64,000 bases of DNA from assembly GCF_014218725.1 (NCBI RefSeq), contig NZ_JABBJE010000002.1:248001-312000 (forward strand), in the 5' to 3' direction. The notes below the pieces were generated by a model. That model had not been told where the DNA came from. It saw only the letters and a list, made by a program, of their open reading frames with translations, and ran no database searches. The position numbers were made by a program, and so were the translations under genes. Positions 18,263-27,634 of this stretch are shown here, piece by piece. The DNA comes from Brevundimonas huaxiensis. GTDB lineage: Bacteria > Pseudomonadota > Alphaproteobacteria > Caulobacterales > Caulobacteraceae. Positions within the stretch are counted from its first letter, which is position 1, and each line of letters begins with the position of its first letter.

Positions 18263-20328
18263 CACGCCAGACCCAGGCCGGAGATGAGCAGGTCGATCAG
18301 CTTGATGCCGACGAACGGGGCGATCAGGCCGCCCAGGCCGTAGATCAGCAGGTTGCGACCCAGAAGCGCGCCGGCGCCGATGGCTCGGTATTTGACGCCC
18401 TTCAATGCCAGCGGAATCAGGGCGACGATGACCAGGGCGTTGAAGATCACCGCCGAAAGGATGGCGCTCTCGGGGCTGTGCAGGCGCATGACGTTCAGCG
18501 CGCCGAGCGACGGCAGGGCGACCACGAACATCGCCGGGATGATGGCGAAATATTTGGCCACGTCGTTGGCGACCGAGAAGGTCGTCAGGGCGCCGCGCGT
18601 GATCAGCAGTTGCTTGCCGACCTCGACGATCTCGATGACCTTGGTCGGGTCGCTGTCCAGATCGACCATGTTGCCGGCCTCGCGTGCGGCCTGGGCCCCG
18701 GTCTGCATGGCCACGCCGACATCGGCCTGGGCCAGGGCCGGGGCGTCGTTGGCGCCGTCGCCGCACATGGCGACCAGGCGACCCTTGGCCTGTTCGGCCT
18801 TGATCAGGCGCATCTTGTCCTCGGGCGTGGCCTCGGCGAGGTAGTCGTCCACCCCGGCTTCCGAAGCGATGGCGGCGGCCGTCACCGGATTGTCGCCGGT
18901 GATCATGACGGTGCGCAGGCCCATGCGGCGCAGGTCGGCGAAGCGCGCCTTCACGCCCGGCTTGACCACATCCTTCAGGTGGATGACGCCGACCAGGACG
19001 CCGTTCTGGGTGACGGCCAGGGGCGTGCCGCCCGAACGGGCGATCCGGTCCACAGCCTGGCGGAACTCGGCCGGGGCCGAACCGTCGGTCAGCTTCAGAT
19101 CCTTCAGCACCGCATCGACCGCGCCCTTCCTCCAGCTGTCCTTGCCGACGTCCAGGCCCGACTGGCGGGTGACGGCGGTGAAGGGAATGGCGACTGCGCC
19201 GGCGGGCTGATCGACCGAGACGCCGGCGTTGCGGCCCAGCTCGACGATGGAGCGGCCCTCCGGCGTCTCGTCGGCGAGCGACGCCATGACGGCGGCGGCC
19301 AAAGCGGCCTCGGGGCGCACGCCCGGAACCGGGATGACTTCGGTCGCCATGCGGTTGCCGAAGGTGATGGTGCCGGTCTTGTCGAGCAACAGGGTGTCGA
19401 CGTCGCCTGCCGCCTCCACCGCACGGCCCGAGGTGGCCAGCACGTTCACCTTCAGCAACCGGTCCATGCCGGCGATGCCGACGGCGGACAGCAGGCCCCC
19501 GATCGTGGTCGGGATCAGGGTGATGAACAGGGCGCCCAGCACCATCGGGTCCAGATCGACGCCGGAATAGGCGCCCAGTCCCACCAGGGTCACGACCGCG
19601 ATCAGGAAGATAAGCGTCAGGCCGGCCAGCAGCACGGCCAGGGCCAGCTCGTTCGGCGTCTTTCTGCGATCCGCGCCCTCGACCATGGCGATCATGCGAT
19701 CGAGGAAGGTCGAGCCGGGCTTGGCGGTGATGCGCACCTTGATCCAGTCCGAGACGACGGTCGTGCCGCCGGTGACGGCGGAACGGTCGCCGCCGCTTTC
19801 GCGGATCACCGGGGCGCTCTCGCCGGTGATGGCGGCCTCATTGACCGAGGCGACGCCCTCGACGATCTCGCCGTCCGAGGCGATCACGTCGCCGGCCTCG
19901 ACAAGGATGATCGATCCGACTTCAAGCTCCGAGGCGTTGGTCGGGACCACGCTGCCGGTCTTCGGATCGACGATCAGCTTGGCCTTGGTGGTGACGCGGG
20001 TGGCGCGCAAGGAATCGGCCGCCGCCTTGCCGCGCCCTTCGGCGATGCTTTCGGCGACATTGGCGAACAGGACCGTGGCCCACAGCCACAGCGCCAGTTG
20101 CACCGCAAAGCTCGCCGACTGACCGCCCGCGATGGCCGCCGCCGCCGAGAGCGTGGACAGCAGCGCCACGATCCAGGTGGTGAAGATGACTGGGTTGTTG
20201 ATCAGCTTGACGGGGTTCAGCTTGACGAAGGCGTCGCCGACGGCGCGTCCGATCATCTGTCCCGAGAGGCCGCCCGCGAGAGGTGACGCGCGGCCGCCCT
20301 CGCGCGGATCCAGAGTTGTTTGTGTCAT
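18262..20328 (-). CDS. kdpB: KdpB, P-type ATPase subunit of the potassium pump
   Basis: A 688-residue ATPase that powers high-affinity K+ uptake. Key motifs: the actuator TGES ([10 protein letters not shown]), whose Ser is the known inhibitory phosphorylation site in E. coli KdpB; the phosphorylated Asp in [23 protein letters not shown]; and [19 protein letters not shown]. Length and membrane segments are normal. It follows kdpA by 18 bases and is coupled to a 51-aa membrane peptide at its 3' end. Confidence 0.97.
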   Translation of the reverse strand: MTQTTLDPREGGRASPLAGGLSGQMIGRAVGDAFVKLNPVKLINNPVIFTTWIVALLSTLSAAAAIAGGQSASFAVQLALWLWATVLFANVAESIAEGRGKAAADSLRATRVTTKAKLIVDPKTGSVVPTNASELEVGSIILVEAGDVIASDGEIVEGVASVNEAAITGESAPVIRESGGDRSAVTGGTTVVSDWIKVRITAKPGSTFLDRMIAMVEGADRRKTPNELALAVLLAGLTLIFLIAVVTLVGLGAYSGVDLDPMVLGALFITLIPTTIGGLLSAVGIAGMDRLLKVNVLATSGRAVEAAGDVDTLLLDKTGTITFGNRMATEVIPVPGVRPEAALAAAVMASLADETPEGRSIVELGRNAGVSVDQPAGAVAIPFTAVTRQSGLDVGKDSWRKGAVDAVLKDLKLTDGSAPAEFRQAVDRIARSGGTPLAVTQNGVLVGVIHLKDVVKPGVKARFADLRRMGLRTVMITGDNPVTAAAIASEAGVDDYLAEATPEDKMRLIKAEQAKGRLVAMCGDGANDAPALAQADVGVAMQTGAQAAREAGNMVDLDSDPTKVIEIVEVGKQLLITRGALTTFSVANDVAKYFAIIPAMFVVALPSLGALNVMRLHSPESAILSAVIFNALVIVALIPLALKGVKYRAIGAGALLGRNLLIYGLGGLIAPFVGIKLIDLLISGLGLA

Positions 20329-20346
20329 GTCAGGATGTCCGAAGGA

Positions 20347-22056
20347 TCAGGCGCCGGCGACCGCCGCAAGCACCTGGAAGTGCTCGACGATCGGTCCCAA
20401 GGCGAGGGCGGGCAGGAACTGGAGGCCGCCGAGGATGAGGATCACGCCGATCAGCAGGCCGATGAACAGGCCGTTGTCGGTCGGCAGGGTGCCGGGGCTG
20501 GGCGCCAGCTTGGGCTTGGTCACCAGACTGCCGGCGATGGCCAGGACGGCGACGGCCGGAATGAACCGCCCGAACAGCATCCCCAGACCCAGGGTCGTGT
20601 TCCACCAGGGGGCGTTGGCGGTCAGGCCCGCAAAGGCCGAGCCGTTGTTCGCCGCCGCCGAGGTGTAGGCGTACAGGATTTCCGACAGGCCGTGCGGCCC
20701 CTTGTTCAGCAGGCCCGCCAGCGCCGTCGGGAAGACGGCCGACACGGCGGTGAAGCCCAGGATGGCCAGCGGCAGGATCAGCACCGCGATCATGGCGAAC
20801 TGGATCTCGCGCGCCTCGATCTTCTTGCCCAGATACTCGGGCGTGCGACCGACCATCAGGCCGGCGACGAAGACCGACAGCAGGGCCATCACGACCATGA
20901 TGGCGATGCCCGATCCGATCCCGCCGGGCAGGATCTCGCCCAGCTGCATCAGGAACATCTGCAACCCGCCGCCCAAGGGCATGAAGCTGGCGTGCATGGC
21001 GTTGACCGAGCCGTTCGAGGCGCCGGTCGTGACCACGGACCAGACGGTCGAGGCGGGCGCGCCGAAGCGGACCTCCTTGCCCTCCATATTGACCGAAGCG
21101 TCGACCTGGGCCGCGACCAGGGCGGGGGCCGGCTGGGTCTCGATCACATACATGGCCGCGCTGGCGGCGCTCAGCAGGATCAGGGCCGCCGCCGCCAGGG
21201 CGCGGATGTCGCGTCCCGCCATGGCGGTGCGGCCGAAGGCGAAGAAGGCCGCCCAGCCCATGACGTTGATCGCCACCGCGGTCAGCAGATTGGTGATGGC
21301 GTTCGGGTTCTCGAAAGGATGGGCGCCGTTGACGTTGAAGACGCCGCCGCCGTTGATGCCCAGCTGTTTGATCGCCACCTGGCTGGCCGCCGGGAACAGC
21401 GGCAAGGTCTGGGATCCGCCCTCGACGCCGGTCGCCGTCACATGGGCCGCCAGGCTCTGAACGATGCCGAGACCTGACAGGGCCACGGCCAGGATCAGGG
21501 CGGCAGGCAGCAGGACATACAGGGTCGTGCGCGTCAGATCGGCCCAGAAGTTGCCGACCCCCTCGCCGCGATTGGCCACGAAAGCGCGCGCCAGGGCCGC
21601 CGCGATCGTCGCGCCCGTCGCCGCCGAAACGAAGTTCTGCACCGTCAGGCCGACCATCTGGGTGAAGGTCGACAGGGTCGCCTCCCCGCCATAGCTCTGC
21701 CAGTTGGTGTTGGTCACGAAGCTGACGGCGGTGTTGAAGGCCAGATGCGGCGACACGGCCGCGAACCCTTGCGGGTTCAGCGGCAGAACGCCCTGCAAAC
21801 GCAGGATCGCATACAGCAGGACGAAGCCCGCCAGATTGAAGGCCAACAGGGCGCCGGCGTAGCCCAGCCAGCCCTGGCTGCGTTTCGGATCGACGCCGGC
21901 GGCGCCATAGAAGACGGCCTCGACCGGCTTCAGCACCGGGTCCAGCCAGGTCCGCTCGCCGTTCCAGACGCGCGACATATAAACGCCGATGGGCCAGCCG
22001 AGCATTACGGCCAGCCCAAGGGTCAGGGCGATCTCGCCCCATCCTTGCATGTTCAT
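20347..22056 (-). CDS. kdpA: KdpA, potassium-binding and translocating subunit
   Basis: A 569-residue, ten-span protein of the SKT channel-like superfamily that forms the K+ selectivity filter of KdpFABC. Visible filter regions include [40 protein letters not shown] and [13 protein letters not shown], in the usual order. Start ATG 22056 follows kdpF by 18 bases. Length fits the family. Confidence 0.97.
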   Translation of the reverse strand: MNMQGWGEIALTLGLAVMLGWPIGVYMSRVWNGERTWLDPVLKPVEAVFYGAAGVDPKRSQGWLGYAGALLAFNLAGFVLLYAILRLQGVLPLNPQGFAAVSPHLAFNTAVSFVTNTNWQSYGGEATLSTFTQMVGLTVQNFVSAATGATIAAALARAFVANRGEGVGNFWADLTRTTLYVLLPAALILAVALSGLGIVQSLAAHVTATGVEGGSQTLPLFPAASQVAIKQLGINGGGVFNVNGAHPFENPNAITNLLTAVAINVMGWAAFFAFGRTAMAGRDIRALAAAALILLSAASAAMYVIETQPAPALVAAQVDASVNMEGKEVRFGAPASTVWSVVTTGASNGSVNAMHASFMPLGGGLQMFLMQLGEILPGGIGSGIAIMVVMALLSVFVAGLMVGRTPEYLGKKIEAREIQFAMIAVLILPLAILGFTAVSAVFPTALAGLLNKGPHGLSEILYAYTSAAANNGSAFAGLTANAPWWNTTLGLGMLFGRFIPAVAVLAIAGSLVTKPKLAPSPGTLPTDNGLFIGLLIGVILILGGLQFLPALALGPIVEHFQVLAAVAGA

Positions 22057-22074
22057 GAAATCCGTCCCGGTTCC

Positions 22075-22164
22075 TCAGAACCGCTCGGGCCGCAGCAGCG
22101 CCGCGACCATATAAACGGCGACGACCAGCGCCCCCGCCCCCCAGAGCATGGCGATCATCGTCAT
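22075..22164 (-). CDS. kdpF: KdpF, 29-residue membrane subunit
   Basis: ATG at 22164 encodes a 29-residue single-span peptide beginning MTMIAMLWGAGALVVAVYM and ending LLRPERF, the characteristic KdpF ending. It stabilises the KdpFABC complex in the lipid phase. Its start overlaps the stop of a 27-residue peptide by four bases (ATGA), and kdpA follows 18 bases after its stop. Confidence 0.9.
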   Translation of the reverse strand: MTMIAMLWGAGALVVAVYMVAALLRPERF

Positions 22165-22244
22165 ACCCGCTTCAACGCTGTGGCCAGCAAGGCGAAGACG
22201 GCGAACGCCCCCGCACCCACCGCCAGAAAAATCACATCGGCCAA
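22161..22244 (-). CDS. 27-residue membrane peptide upstream of kdpF
   Basis: A TTG start at 22244 lies five bases after a strong GAGGAGG ribosome site and gives a 27-residue hydrophobic peptide (MADVIFLAVGAGAFAV start, ending LKRV). Its TGA overlaps the kdpF ATG by three bases within ATGA. Nothing else in this region explains so good a ribosome site, and it would be the first cistron of the kdp operon. Similar tiny membrane peptides precede kdpF in some genomes, as far as I recall. The function may be translational coupling or a Kdp subunit. Confidence 0.65.
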   Translation of the reverse strand: MADVIFLAVGAGAFAVFALLATALKRV

Positions 22245-22460
22245 TCCGGCCTCCTCGCTCAAGTTCGAGCGGGAACAGACCACCGGGCGGCATAATGGCG
22301 CGATGCGAGTCCGGGCCGCCGACCTAAAGGATTCATAAAACCAGAGAAGCTGGGTCGGTCGCAGCGCGGGCGACGTGTGAAGGGCCGGCGGGCGGACTTG
22401 CTAATGCAAGGACGCGCTTGAGGATGCGCCACGCAGCCCACGGCCGTGCGGCTTCAGATC
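22245..22460. other. Upstream region of the kdp operon
   Basis: About 215 bases between the first kdp cistron and the terminator of the next gene upstream. It should hold the kdp promoter and the KdpE binding site. I see no gene here and could not pick a promoter with confidence. Confidence 0.4.
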
Positions 22461-22465
22461 AAATA

Positions 22466-22493
22466 AGAAAAGCGCGGCCTTGCGGCCGCGCTT
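22466..22493 (-). terminator. Intrinsic terminator of the small periplasmic protein gene
   Basis: A near-perfect hairpin with 10-base arms AAGCGCGGCC and GGCCGCGCTT around a 4-base loop (22470-22493). Read on the minus strand it is followed by TTTTCTTATTT. It lies about 20 bases after the stop of the minus-strand gene at 22516 and separates it from the kdp operon. Confidence 0.85.
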
Positions 22494-22515
22494 CCAACTG
22501 TTTTCGTCGAGATGA

Positions 22516-22878
22516 TCAGCCGCGACGGTTGTCGTAATCGCGGCGTTCGTAGCGGATCTGCGCCGAGAGGCGATCGAAACGACGGTCCAGGTCCTGGCGT
22601 TCCCAGGCGGTCAGGCCGCCGCGGCGGTAGTTGGCCTCCAGGCGCAGGATGCTGTTGAACTCTCCGCGCAGACGGGTGGCTTCGCGGCGGCTCAGCTGGC
22701 CGTTGCGGACGCCCTGATCGATGCGGCGGTCCAGGTTGGCCTGGCGGGCGTTGATCGACTGCCACGAGCCATAGCTGGCGTGATGGGGCGGGGCCGGGCG
22801 GTGGTAGGACTGGGCGAAGGACGGCGCGGCGACCGAGGCGGCGGCCAGGGCGATGGCGGGGACGATGAGCTTGCGCAT
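22516..22878 (-). CDS. Small secreted basic protein of unknown function
   Basis: A 120-residue protein with a clear Sec signal peptide (MRKLIVPAIALAAASVAAP, cleavage after SFA near residue 22). The mature part is rich in Arg, Tyr and Gln with a helical pattern (RQANLDRRIDQGVRNGQLSR; GLTAWERQDLDRRFDRLSAQ). The NGQLSRREA and LTAWERQDLDRR segments recall helix-pair proteins of the periplasm found widely in Caulobacterales. It has its own intrinsic terminator. Function unknown. Confidence 0.75.
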   Translation of the reverse strand: MRKLIVPAIALAAASVAAPSFAQSYHRPAPPHHASYGSWQSINARQANLDRRIDQGVRNGQLSRREATRLRGEFNSILRLEANYRRGGLTAWERQDLDRRFDRLSAQIRYERRDYDNRRG

Positions 22879-23106
22879 GGCGATCTCCTCAAATGTTCTG
22901 CCGGTCGGGGTGACCAGCGATGAGGCGATTTCAGCACCCGGCGACTGAGCCGGTTCTGAACAGGATCGATCAGGTTCGGTTCATCTGGATGAAAAAGACG
23001 TCACATCGCCGTCTTCTGATTTGGTCTCCGGTTTGGAGCAGCGTTCGCTTTAAACTATATGACGTATTCAGCGCCCGTTCAGATGATCGGGACTAGATCG
23101 GTCGCC

Positions 23107-23442
23107 ATGTTTCGTAAACCCGTCCCTCTCCTGATCGCCCCTCCGGCCCTGGCCCTGGCTCTCGGTCTGGCCTTTGCGCCCGTCATGACGACGTCGGCGC
23201 AGGCCCAGTCGCGCGACCAGGATCAGCGCTCGCAGGACCGTGGTCCGCGCGTCAGTCCCGACGAGGCCCGTCGTCGTGGCGGCGAGGCCGGCGGCGGTCG
23301 CCCCATTGACACCCAACCGCGCCGCGACGGCAACTATTCCGTCCTGGTCGAACGCGACGGACGCGTGCGCGAGGTGGTGGTCGACGGCCAGACCGGACAG
23401 GCGCGTCCCGACAACAACAATCAACGTCGCAGGCCGAACTGA
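23107..23442 (+). CDS. PepSY-like periplasmic protein preceding a two-component system
   Basis: A 111-residue protein starting at ATG 23107 (MFRKPVPLLIAP), with a signal peptide cleaved near AQAQS. The mature part is charged and disordered, then ends with NYSVLVERDGRVREVVVDGQ, a pattern like the PepSY strand pair. The stop overlaps the ATG of the response regulator by one base (TGATG). Small PepSY proteins coupled to PhoP/PhoQ-type genes often tune the kinase; that role is inferred. Confidence 0.7.
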   Translation: MFRKPVPLLIAPPALALALGLAFAPVMTTSAQAQSRDQDQRSQDRGPRVSPDEARRRGGEAGGGRPIDTQPRRDGNYSVLVERDGRVREVVVDGQTGQARPDNNNQRRRPN

Positions 23443-24122
23443 TGCGCGTGCTTCTGGTCGAGGACGACGCGGATCTGTCGCGTCAGCTTAAGGCGGCGCT
23501 GGGCGACGCGGGCTATGCCGTGGACCATGCGCCGGACGGCGAGGGAGCCCATTACTTGGGCGAGAACGAACCCTATGACGTCATCGTACTGGATCTCGGC
23601 CTGCCCAAAATCGACGGCGTGTCGGTGCTGGAGCGCTGGCGGCGCGAGGGTAAGACCACGCCGGTCCTGATCCTGACGGCGCGCGGCGCCTGGTCGGACA
23701 AGGTGGCGGGCTTCGACGCCGGCGCCGACGACTATCTGACCAAGCCCTTCCATACCGAAGAGCTGCTGGCGCGTCTGCGGGCGCTGCTGCGCCGCTCGGC
23801 GGGCATCGCCTCGGCGACCCTGTCGTGCGGCGGCTTGCGGCTGGATCCCCGCGCGGCGCGGGCCAGCGTCAATGGCGAGCCCCTGCGCCTGACCTCGCTG
23901 GAATACCGGCTGCTGCACTACATGATGATGCATCAGGGCCGCGTCATCAGCCGCACCGAACTGGTCGAACACCTTTACGATCAGGACTTCGACCGTGATT
24001 CCAACACCATCGAGGTCTTCATCGGCCGGGTGCGCAAGAAGGTCGGATCGGACCGGATCGAGACCGTGCGCGGCCTCGGCTATCGGCTGACGCCGCTGGC
24101 GGGCGAATCCGACCCGGCGTGA
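23442..24122 (+). CDS. PhoP/QseB-like response regulator
   Basis: A 226-residue OmpR-family regulator with receiver domain (VEDDADLSRQ, phospho-site D51 in VLDLGLPKIDG, Lys in LTKPFHTEE) and winged-helix DNA-binding domain (LTSLEYRLLHYMMMHQGRVIS, then EVFIGRVRKKVG). It overlaps both the PepSY-like gene (one base) and the sensor kinase (four bases). Confidence 0.92.
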   Translation: MRVLLVEDDADLSRQLKAALGDAGYAVDHAPDGEGAHYLGENEPYDVIVLDLGLPKIDGVSVLERWRREGKTTPVLILTARGAWSDKVAGFDAGADDYLTKPFHTEELLARLRALLRRSAGIASATLSCGGLRLDPRAARASVNGEPLRLTSLEYRLLHYMMMHQGRVISRTELVEHLYDQDFDRDSNTIEVFIGRVRKKVGSDRIETVRGLGYRLTPLAGESDPA

Positions 24123-25576
24123 CCGAGGCGACGGCTTCGAAACCCAACGCCGACGGGCTCCACGACTGGGGTCGCTGGTTCGGTCGCCCCGGTCGCTCCC
24201 TGACCCGCCGGCTGATCTGGCTGGCGTCGGCCTGGATCCTGGTCGCTCTGGTCATTTCGGCGCTTGTGCTGACCCAGGCCTTTCAGGAATCCGCCCTGCG
24301 GCGTCTGGGCGCCATGCTGAACGAGACGATCGACGAGATCGTGGTCGGCGCCAGTCGCACGCCGCAGGGTGAAGCGATTCCGCAGATCCAGGACGCCAGA
24401 ACCCTGCGTCTGCTGTCGGGCAAATACTGGCAGATCATGGAGGTTCGCCCCAATGGTCAGTTGGTCAGCCTGGCGCGTTCGACCTCGCTGTGGCGCTATG
24501 ACCTGGCTCTGCCCGCTGATCTGCCCGCGCGGCTGGATGCGGCCTTCGGCGACGTCATCACCTTCAACACTACCGGCCCCAAGGACGACGCCGAGACGCG
24601 CGAGCCGCTGCGCGTCGCCGCCAGCATGAAGTCCATCCCCCGGCACGAACACCCGGTCATCTTTATCGCCGCGCTGGATCGCTCCGACGTCGACGCCGAC
24701 ACGCGCCAGTTCGCGCGCGTGACCTGGATCGCCTTCCTGATCCTGGGGCTGGGACTCGTATCGGCGGTCTTCATTCAGGTGCGCATCGGCCTGCGGCCCT
24801 TGTTCGACCTTCGCAACGAGATCGCGGACGTGCGTAAGGGCAAGTCCGCCCGGATCGGTCGCTCCTATCCGCAGGAAATCCAGCCGCTGGCCGAGCAGGT
24901 CAATCGCCTGCTGGATCACAATCAGGAGGTCGTGGATCGCCAGCGCACTCACGTCGGCAACCTGGCCCACGCGCTGAAGACGCCGATCTCGGTCATGCTG
25001 GCCGAGGCGGGGACGAGCGAGGGCGATCTGCCCGAACTGGTGCGGCGCCAGACCAAGATCATGCAGGGCCAGGTCGATCACCACCTGCGTCGCGCCCGCG
25101 CCGCCGCCCGAGCCGCCCACGGCCTGGGCGAGACGACGCCCGTCGCCGAGGTGCTGGACGAGCTGGCGGTGATGATCGAACAGGTGTTCCGCGACAAGAA
25201 TGTCGAGATCGACTGGCGCGCGCCCGACAGCCTGTCCTTCTTGGGCGAGCGTCAGGATTTGCAGGAAATCCTGGGCAATCTGCTTGAGAACGCCGCCAAA
25301 TTCTCGAAACGCCGGGTGCGCGTTTCGGCGGGCGGCAGCGGCCTGGGGCAGATGATCCTGGTGGTCGAGGACGACGGCGCGGTGCTGCCGGCGGATCAGC
25401 GCGACACGGTCATGCAGCGCGGCGCGCGGCTGGACGAGAGCGCGCCGGGTTCGGGCCTGGGCCTGTCGATCGTGGACGACCTGACGCGCGCCTATGGCGG
25501 TCGGCTGATGCTGTCGGACAGCGACATGGGCGGGCTGAAGGCGGTGCTCGAACTGCCGGCCGCCCAGGTCGACTAG
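24119..25576 (+). CDS. PhoQ-like sensor histidine kinase
   Basis: A 485-residue membrane kinase starting with GTG at 24119. Two membrane spans (about 38-60 and 200-222) enclose a periplasmic sensor of about 140 residues. HAMP follows, then the H-box NLAHALKTPISVML, which matches the PhoQ subgroup rather than EnvZ, then the ATPase N-box (LGNLLENAAKFSKRR) and glycine box (GSGLGLSIVDDL). The stop codon TAG lies in CTAG and shares bases with the stop of the convergent Crp/Fnr gene. Confidence 0.9.
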   Translation: MTEATASKPNADGLHDWGRWFGRPGRSLTRRLIWLASAWILVALVISALVLTQAFQESALRRLGAMLNETIDEIVVGASRTPQGEAIPQIQDARTLRLLSGKYWQIMEVRPNGQLVSLARSTSLWRYDLALPADLPARLDAAFGDVITFNTTGPKDDAETREPLRVAASMKSIPRHEHPVIFIAALDRSDVDADTRQFARVTWIAFLILGLGLVSAVFIQVRIGLRPLFDLRNEIADVRKGKSARIGRSYPQEIQPLAEQVNRLLDHNQEVVDRQRTHVGNLAHALKTPISVMLAEAGTSEGDLPELVRRQTKIMQGQVDHHLRRARAAARAAHGLGETTPVAEVLDELAVMIEQVFRDKNVEIDWRAPDSLSFLGERQDLQEILGNLLENAAKFSKRRVRVSAGGSGLGQMILVVEDDGAVLPADQRDTVMQRGARLDESAPGSGLGLSIVDDLTRAYGGRLMLSDSDMGGLKAVLELPAAQVD

Positions 25577-26271
25577 GGCTGCAGGTCGTCGCCCCGGCGG
25601 TAGCATTCGCATGCCGCCCGCTCCAAGGCGGCGCGATCCAGCACCGTGATCCGGCCGCGCGAATAGGCGATGGCCCCCGCCTTCTGAAGCCCCTGCGCCG
25701 CCTCGTTCACCGTGGTCCGCTGCGAGCCCAGCATGGAGGCCAGATACTCCTGCGTCAGGTTCAGGGTGTCGCCTTCGACCCGGTCGTGACAGCGCAGCAG
25801 CCATTTGGCGAACCGCTGGCCGGCGTGATGCAGGGCGTTGCAGGCGGCCGACTGCTCCAACTCGCCCTGAAGCCGCGCCATATAGTCGGCGACGGCGTCG
25901 CGCACGCCCGGCCGTTGGGCCGACAGAGCGCGGAACTTGGCGGCGTCCACCCGGCGGGCCGTACCAGCGACCTGGGCGACGCTCCGGGTATGGGCATGGT
26001 GCGGCACGACCGAGGCGACGACGCCCAGCACGCCTTCGCGCCCGATCATCACGGTCTCCACGGTTCGGCCGTCTTCCAGCACCGCGACCGATGAGCAGAA
26101 GCCGCTTTCGATGAAATGCAGGTGCTCGATGGCGTCGTCAGGCTCGCTGAACACATGGCCGGGCGCGAATTCCACCGGGGAGGCGATGGCGAGGAGCGCG
26201 TCGCGATCGTCGGGGTTCATCCCCTGGATCAAGCGGTTGCCGGACGAAAGGCGGTTCATGAGTTCGCGCAT
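25573..26271 (-). CDS. Crp/Fnr-family transcriptional regulator
   Basis: A 232-residue regulator with an N-terminal cyclic-nucleotide-binding-like beta-roll (about 30-130; HLHFIESGFCSSVAVLEDGRTV, GVLGVVASV) and a C-terminal winged helix (EYLASMLGSQRTTVNEAAQGL). No Fnr-type iron-sulfur cysteine cluster is seen at the N-terminus, so oxygen sensing by a cluster is unlikely. The RTTVNEAA recognition helix resembles the Caulobacter/rhizobial regulators of this family with unknown ligand. Confidence 0.9.
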   Translation of the reverse strand: MRELMNRLSSGNRLIQGMNPDDRDALLAIASPVEFAPGHVFSEPDDAIEHLHFIESGFCSSVAVLEDGRTVETVMIGREGVLGVVASVVPHHAHTRSVAQVAGTARRVDAAKFRALSAQRPGVRDAVADYMARLQGELEQSAACNALHHAGQRFAKWLLRCHDRVEGDTLNLTQEYLASMLGSQRTTVNEAAQGLQKAGAIAYSRGRITVLDRAALERAACECYRRGDDLQP

Positions 26272-26396
26272 AAGGCGATCTGAGCGTGGCGTCTGTCGAA
26301 TCTCGACACAGCGTTGCTATATATCACGCGGCTTTCTGGGGAAAAGTTGTGTCTTTACCGCGTTGTGTACGCGATCGGGCAGAGCGAGACTGGGGC

Positions 26397-26579
26397 TCAG
26401 CGGGTGACGCGGCCGACCAGACGGCCGGCTTGCAGCACCTCGACGCCCGTGCAGGAGGCGTGACGCGACAGTTGAGACCGCGCGGCTTCCAGCGCCGCCG
26501 CATCGTCGGCGCCGTCGAAGAAGTCGAGCATCGGACGGCGATCCGCCTCGTCGAAGAAGTGAAACTCGTAGATGTTCAA
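26397..26579 (-). CDS. Small hypothetical protein (60 residues)
   Basis: Start set at TTG 26579, giving MNIYEFHFFDEADRRP, because a GGGAGC ribosome site lies seven bases or so upstream and the longer alternative from 26615 adds an unlikely leader. The YEFHF...A..GVEV...LVGR pattern looks like the short DUF6894-type proteins common in alphaproteobacteria. Cytosolic, function unknown. Confidence 0.6.
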   Translation of the reverse strand: MNIYEFHFFDEADRRPMLDFFDGADDAAALEAARSQLSRHASCTGVEVLQAGRLVGRVTR

Positions 26580-26709
26580 GCGAACGGCTCCCCAAGGGCG
26601 CGACCCTAGCAGCATACGCCATGCGGAGTCTGTCAGATGTCGACACAGGATCTAAGCGGAGCCTTTGCCGCGGCCGACGCGTTGAGGGCTTCCTGACGTG
26701 GGAGACATC

Positions 26710-27567
26710 ATGAACGCCGCCAAGACCCTTCGCCTGCCGCCGCTGGCGACCCTGATCGAATGGGCGGCGCGGGTCGGCTATGGGGCGCGGGGCTTCGTTT
26801 ACCTGTCGGCCGGTGCGCTGACCCTGCTGGCGGCGACGGACCGGATCGGCGATGCGGTGGGGACCAGCGGGGCGGCGGGCTGGCTGGCCGAGCAGCCGTT
26901 CGGCAAGGTCTGGCTGGTGCTGCTGGGACTGGGCCTGTGGGCCTTCGTCGGCTGGCGGGTGTTGCAGGCGGTGTTCGACGCGGACCATGAAGGGACGGAC
27001 CTGAAGGGGTGGACGACCCGGGCGGGCCAGGCCGTCAGCGGCCTGTTCTATGGCGTGCTGGCGTCGGGGGTGTTCGAATATCTGGACGAGTTCGGCGAGG
27101 CGACCAGCGCATCCTCCGCCCAAGCCGAGAGCGTGGCCGAGAACCAGGAGAAGGCGGCCATGCTGCTGGGGATGCCGTTCGGCGAGGTGCTGCTGATCGG
27201 GGCGGGGCTGGTGGTGCTGGGCGTCGGCGTCGGCAATATCGTCAGGGCCATCCGCGACGACTTCGACGACGCCCTGGCCTGTCCCAAGGCCTTCTGCGGC
27301 ACGGCGACGGCGCTGGCGCGGGCGGGCTATGCGGCGCGAGGGTTCGCCTATCTGCCGCTGGGCGTGTTCGTCGTTCTGGCGGGGCTGCATGCGCGCTCGG
27401 GCGAGGTGACGACGACGGCGGCGGCGCTGGATGCGCTGGAGGCCCAGCCGGGCGGATCGTGGATCCTGGGGCTGACGGCGGCGGGGCTGATGGCCTTCGG
27501 CGCCTTCGCCTTCGTGGAGGCGCGCTGGCGCCGGATCCGTCCGCCGAGAGATTTGAGCCTGGGCTGA
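26710..27567 (+). CDS. DUF1206 family membrane protein
   Basis: A 285-residue inner-membrane protein from ATG 26710 (ribosome site GGAGAC). It contains three repeats of about 80 residues, each opening with R-x-G-Y/Q-x-A-x-G (RVGYGARGFVYLSAG, RAGQAVSGLFYGVLA, RAGYAARGFAYLPLG) and holding two membrane helices; this internal threefold repeat is the signature of DUF1206. Function unknown. It stands alone, with 67 bases to the FrnE-like gene. Confidence 0.85.
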   Translation: MNAAKTLRLPPLATLIEWAARVGYGARGFVYLSAGALTLLAATDRIGDAVGTSGAAGWLAEQPFGKVWLVLLGLGLWAFVGWRVLQAVFDADHEGTDLKGWTTRAGQAVSGLFYGVLASGVFEYLDEFGEATSASSAQAESVAENQEKAAMLLGMPFGEVLLIGAGLVVLGVGVGNIVRAIRDDFDDALACPKAFCGTATALARAGYAARGFAYLPLGVFVVLAGLHARSGEVTTTAAALDALEAQPGGSWILGLTAAGLMAFGAFAFVEARWRRIRPPRDLSLG

Positions 27568-27634
27568 GACTTGCCGGTCGGCGCAGCGTCGCCATATCCG
27601 GAAAGCAACACCCGCTGTTCCAGAAGGCCGCGCC

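Noticed and set aside
18478..20286. 602-codon plus-strand frame across kdpB
   Set aside because: Shadow of kdpB, low-complexity composition (Gly, His, Asp, Gln), no family features.
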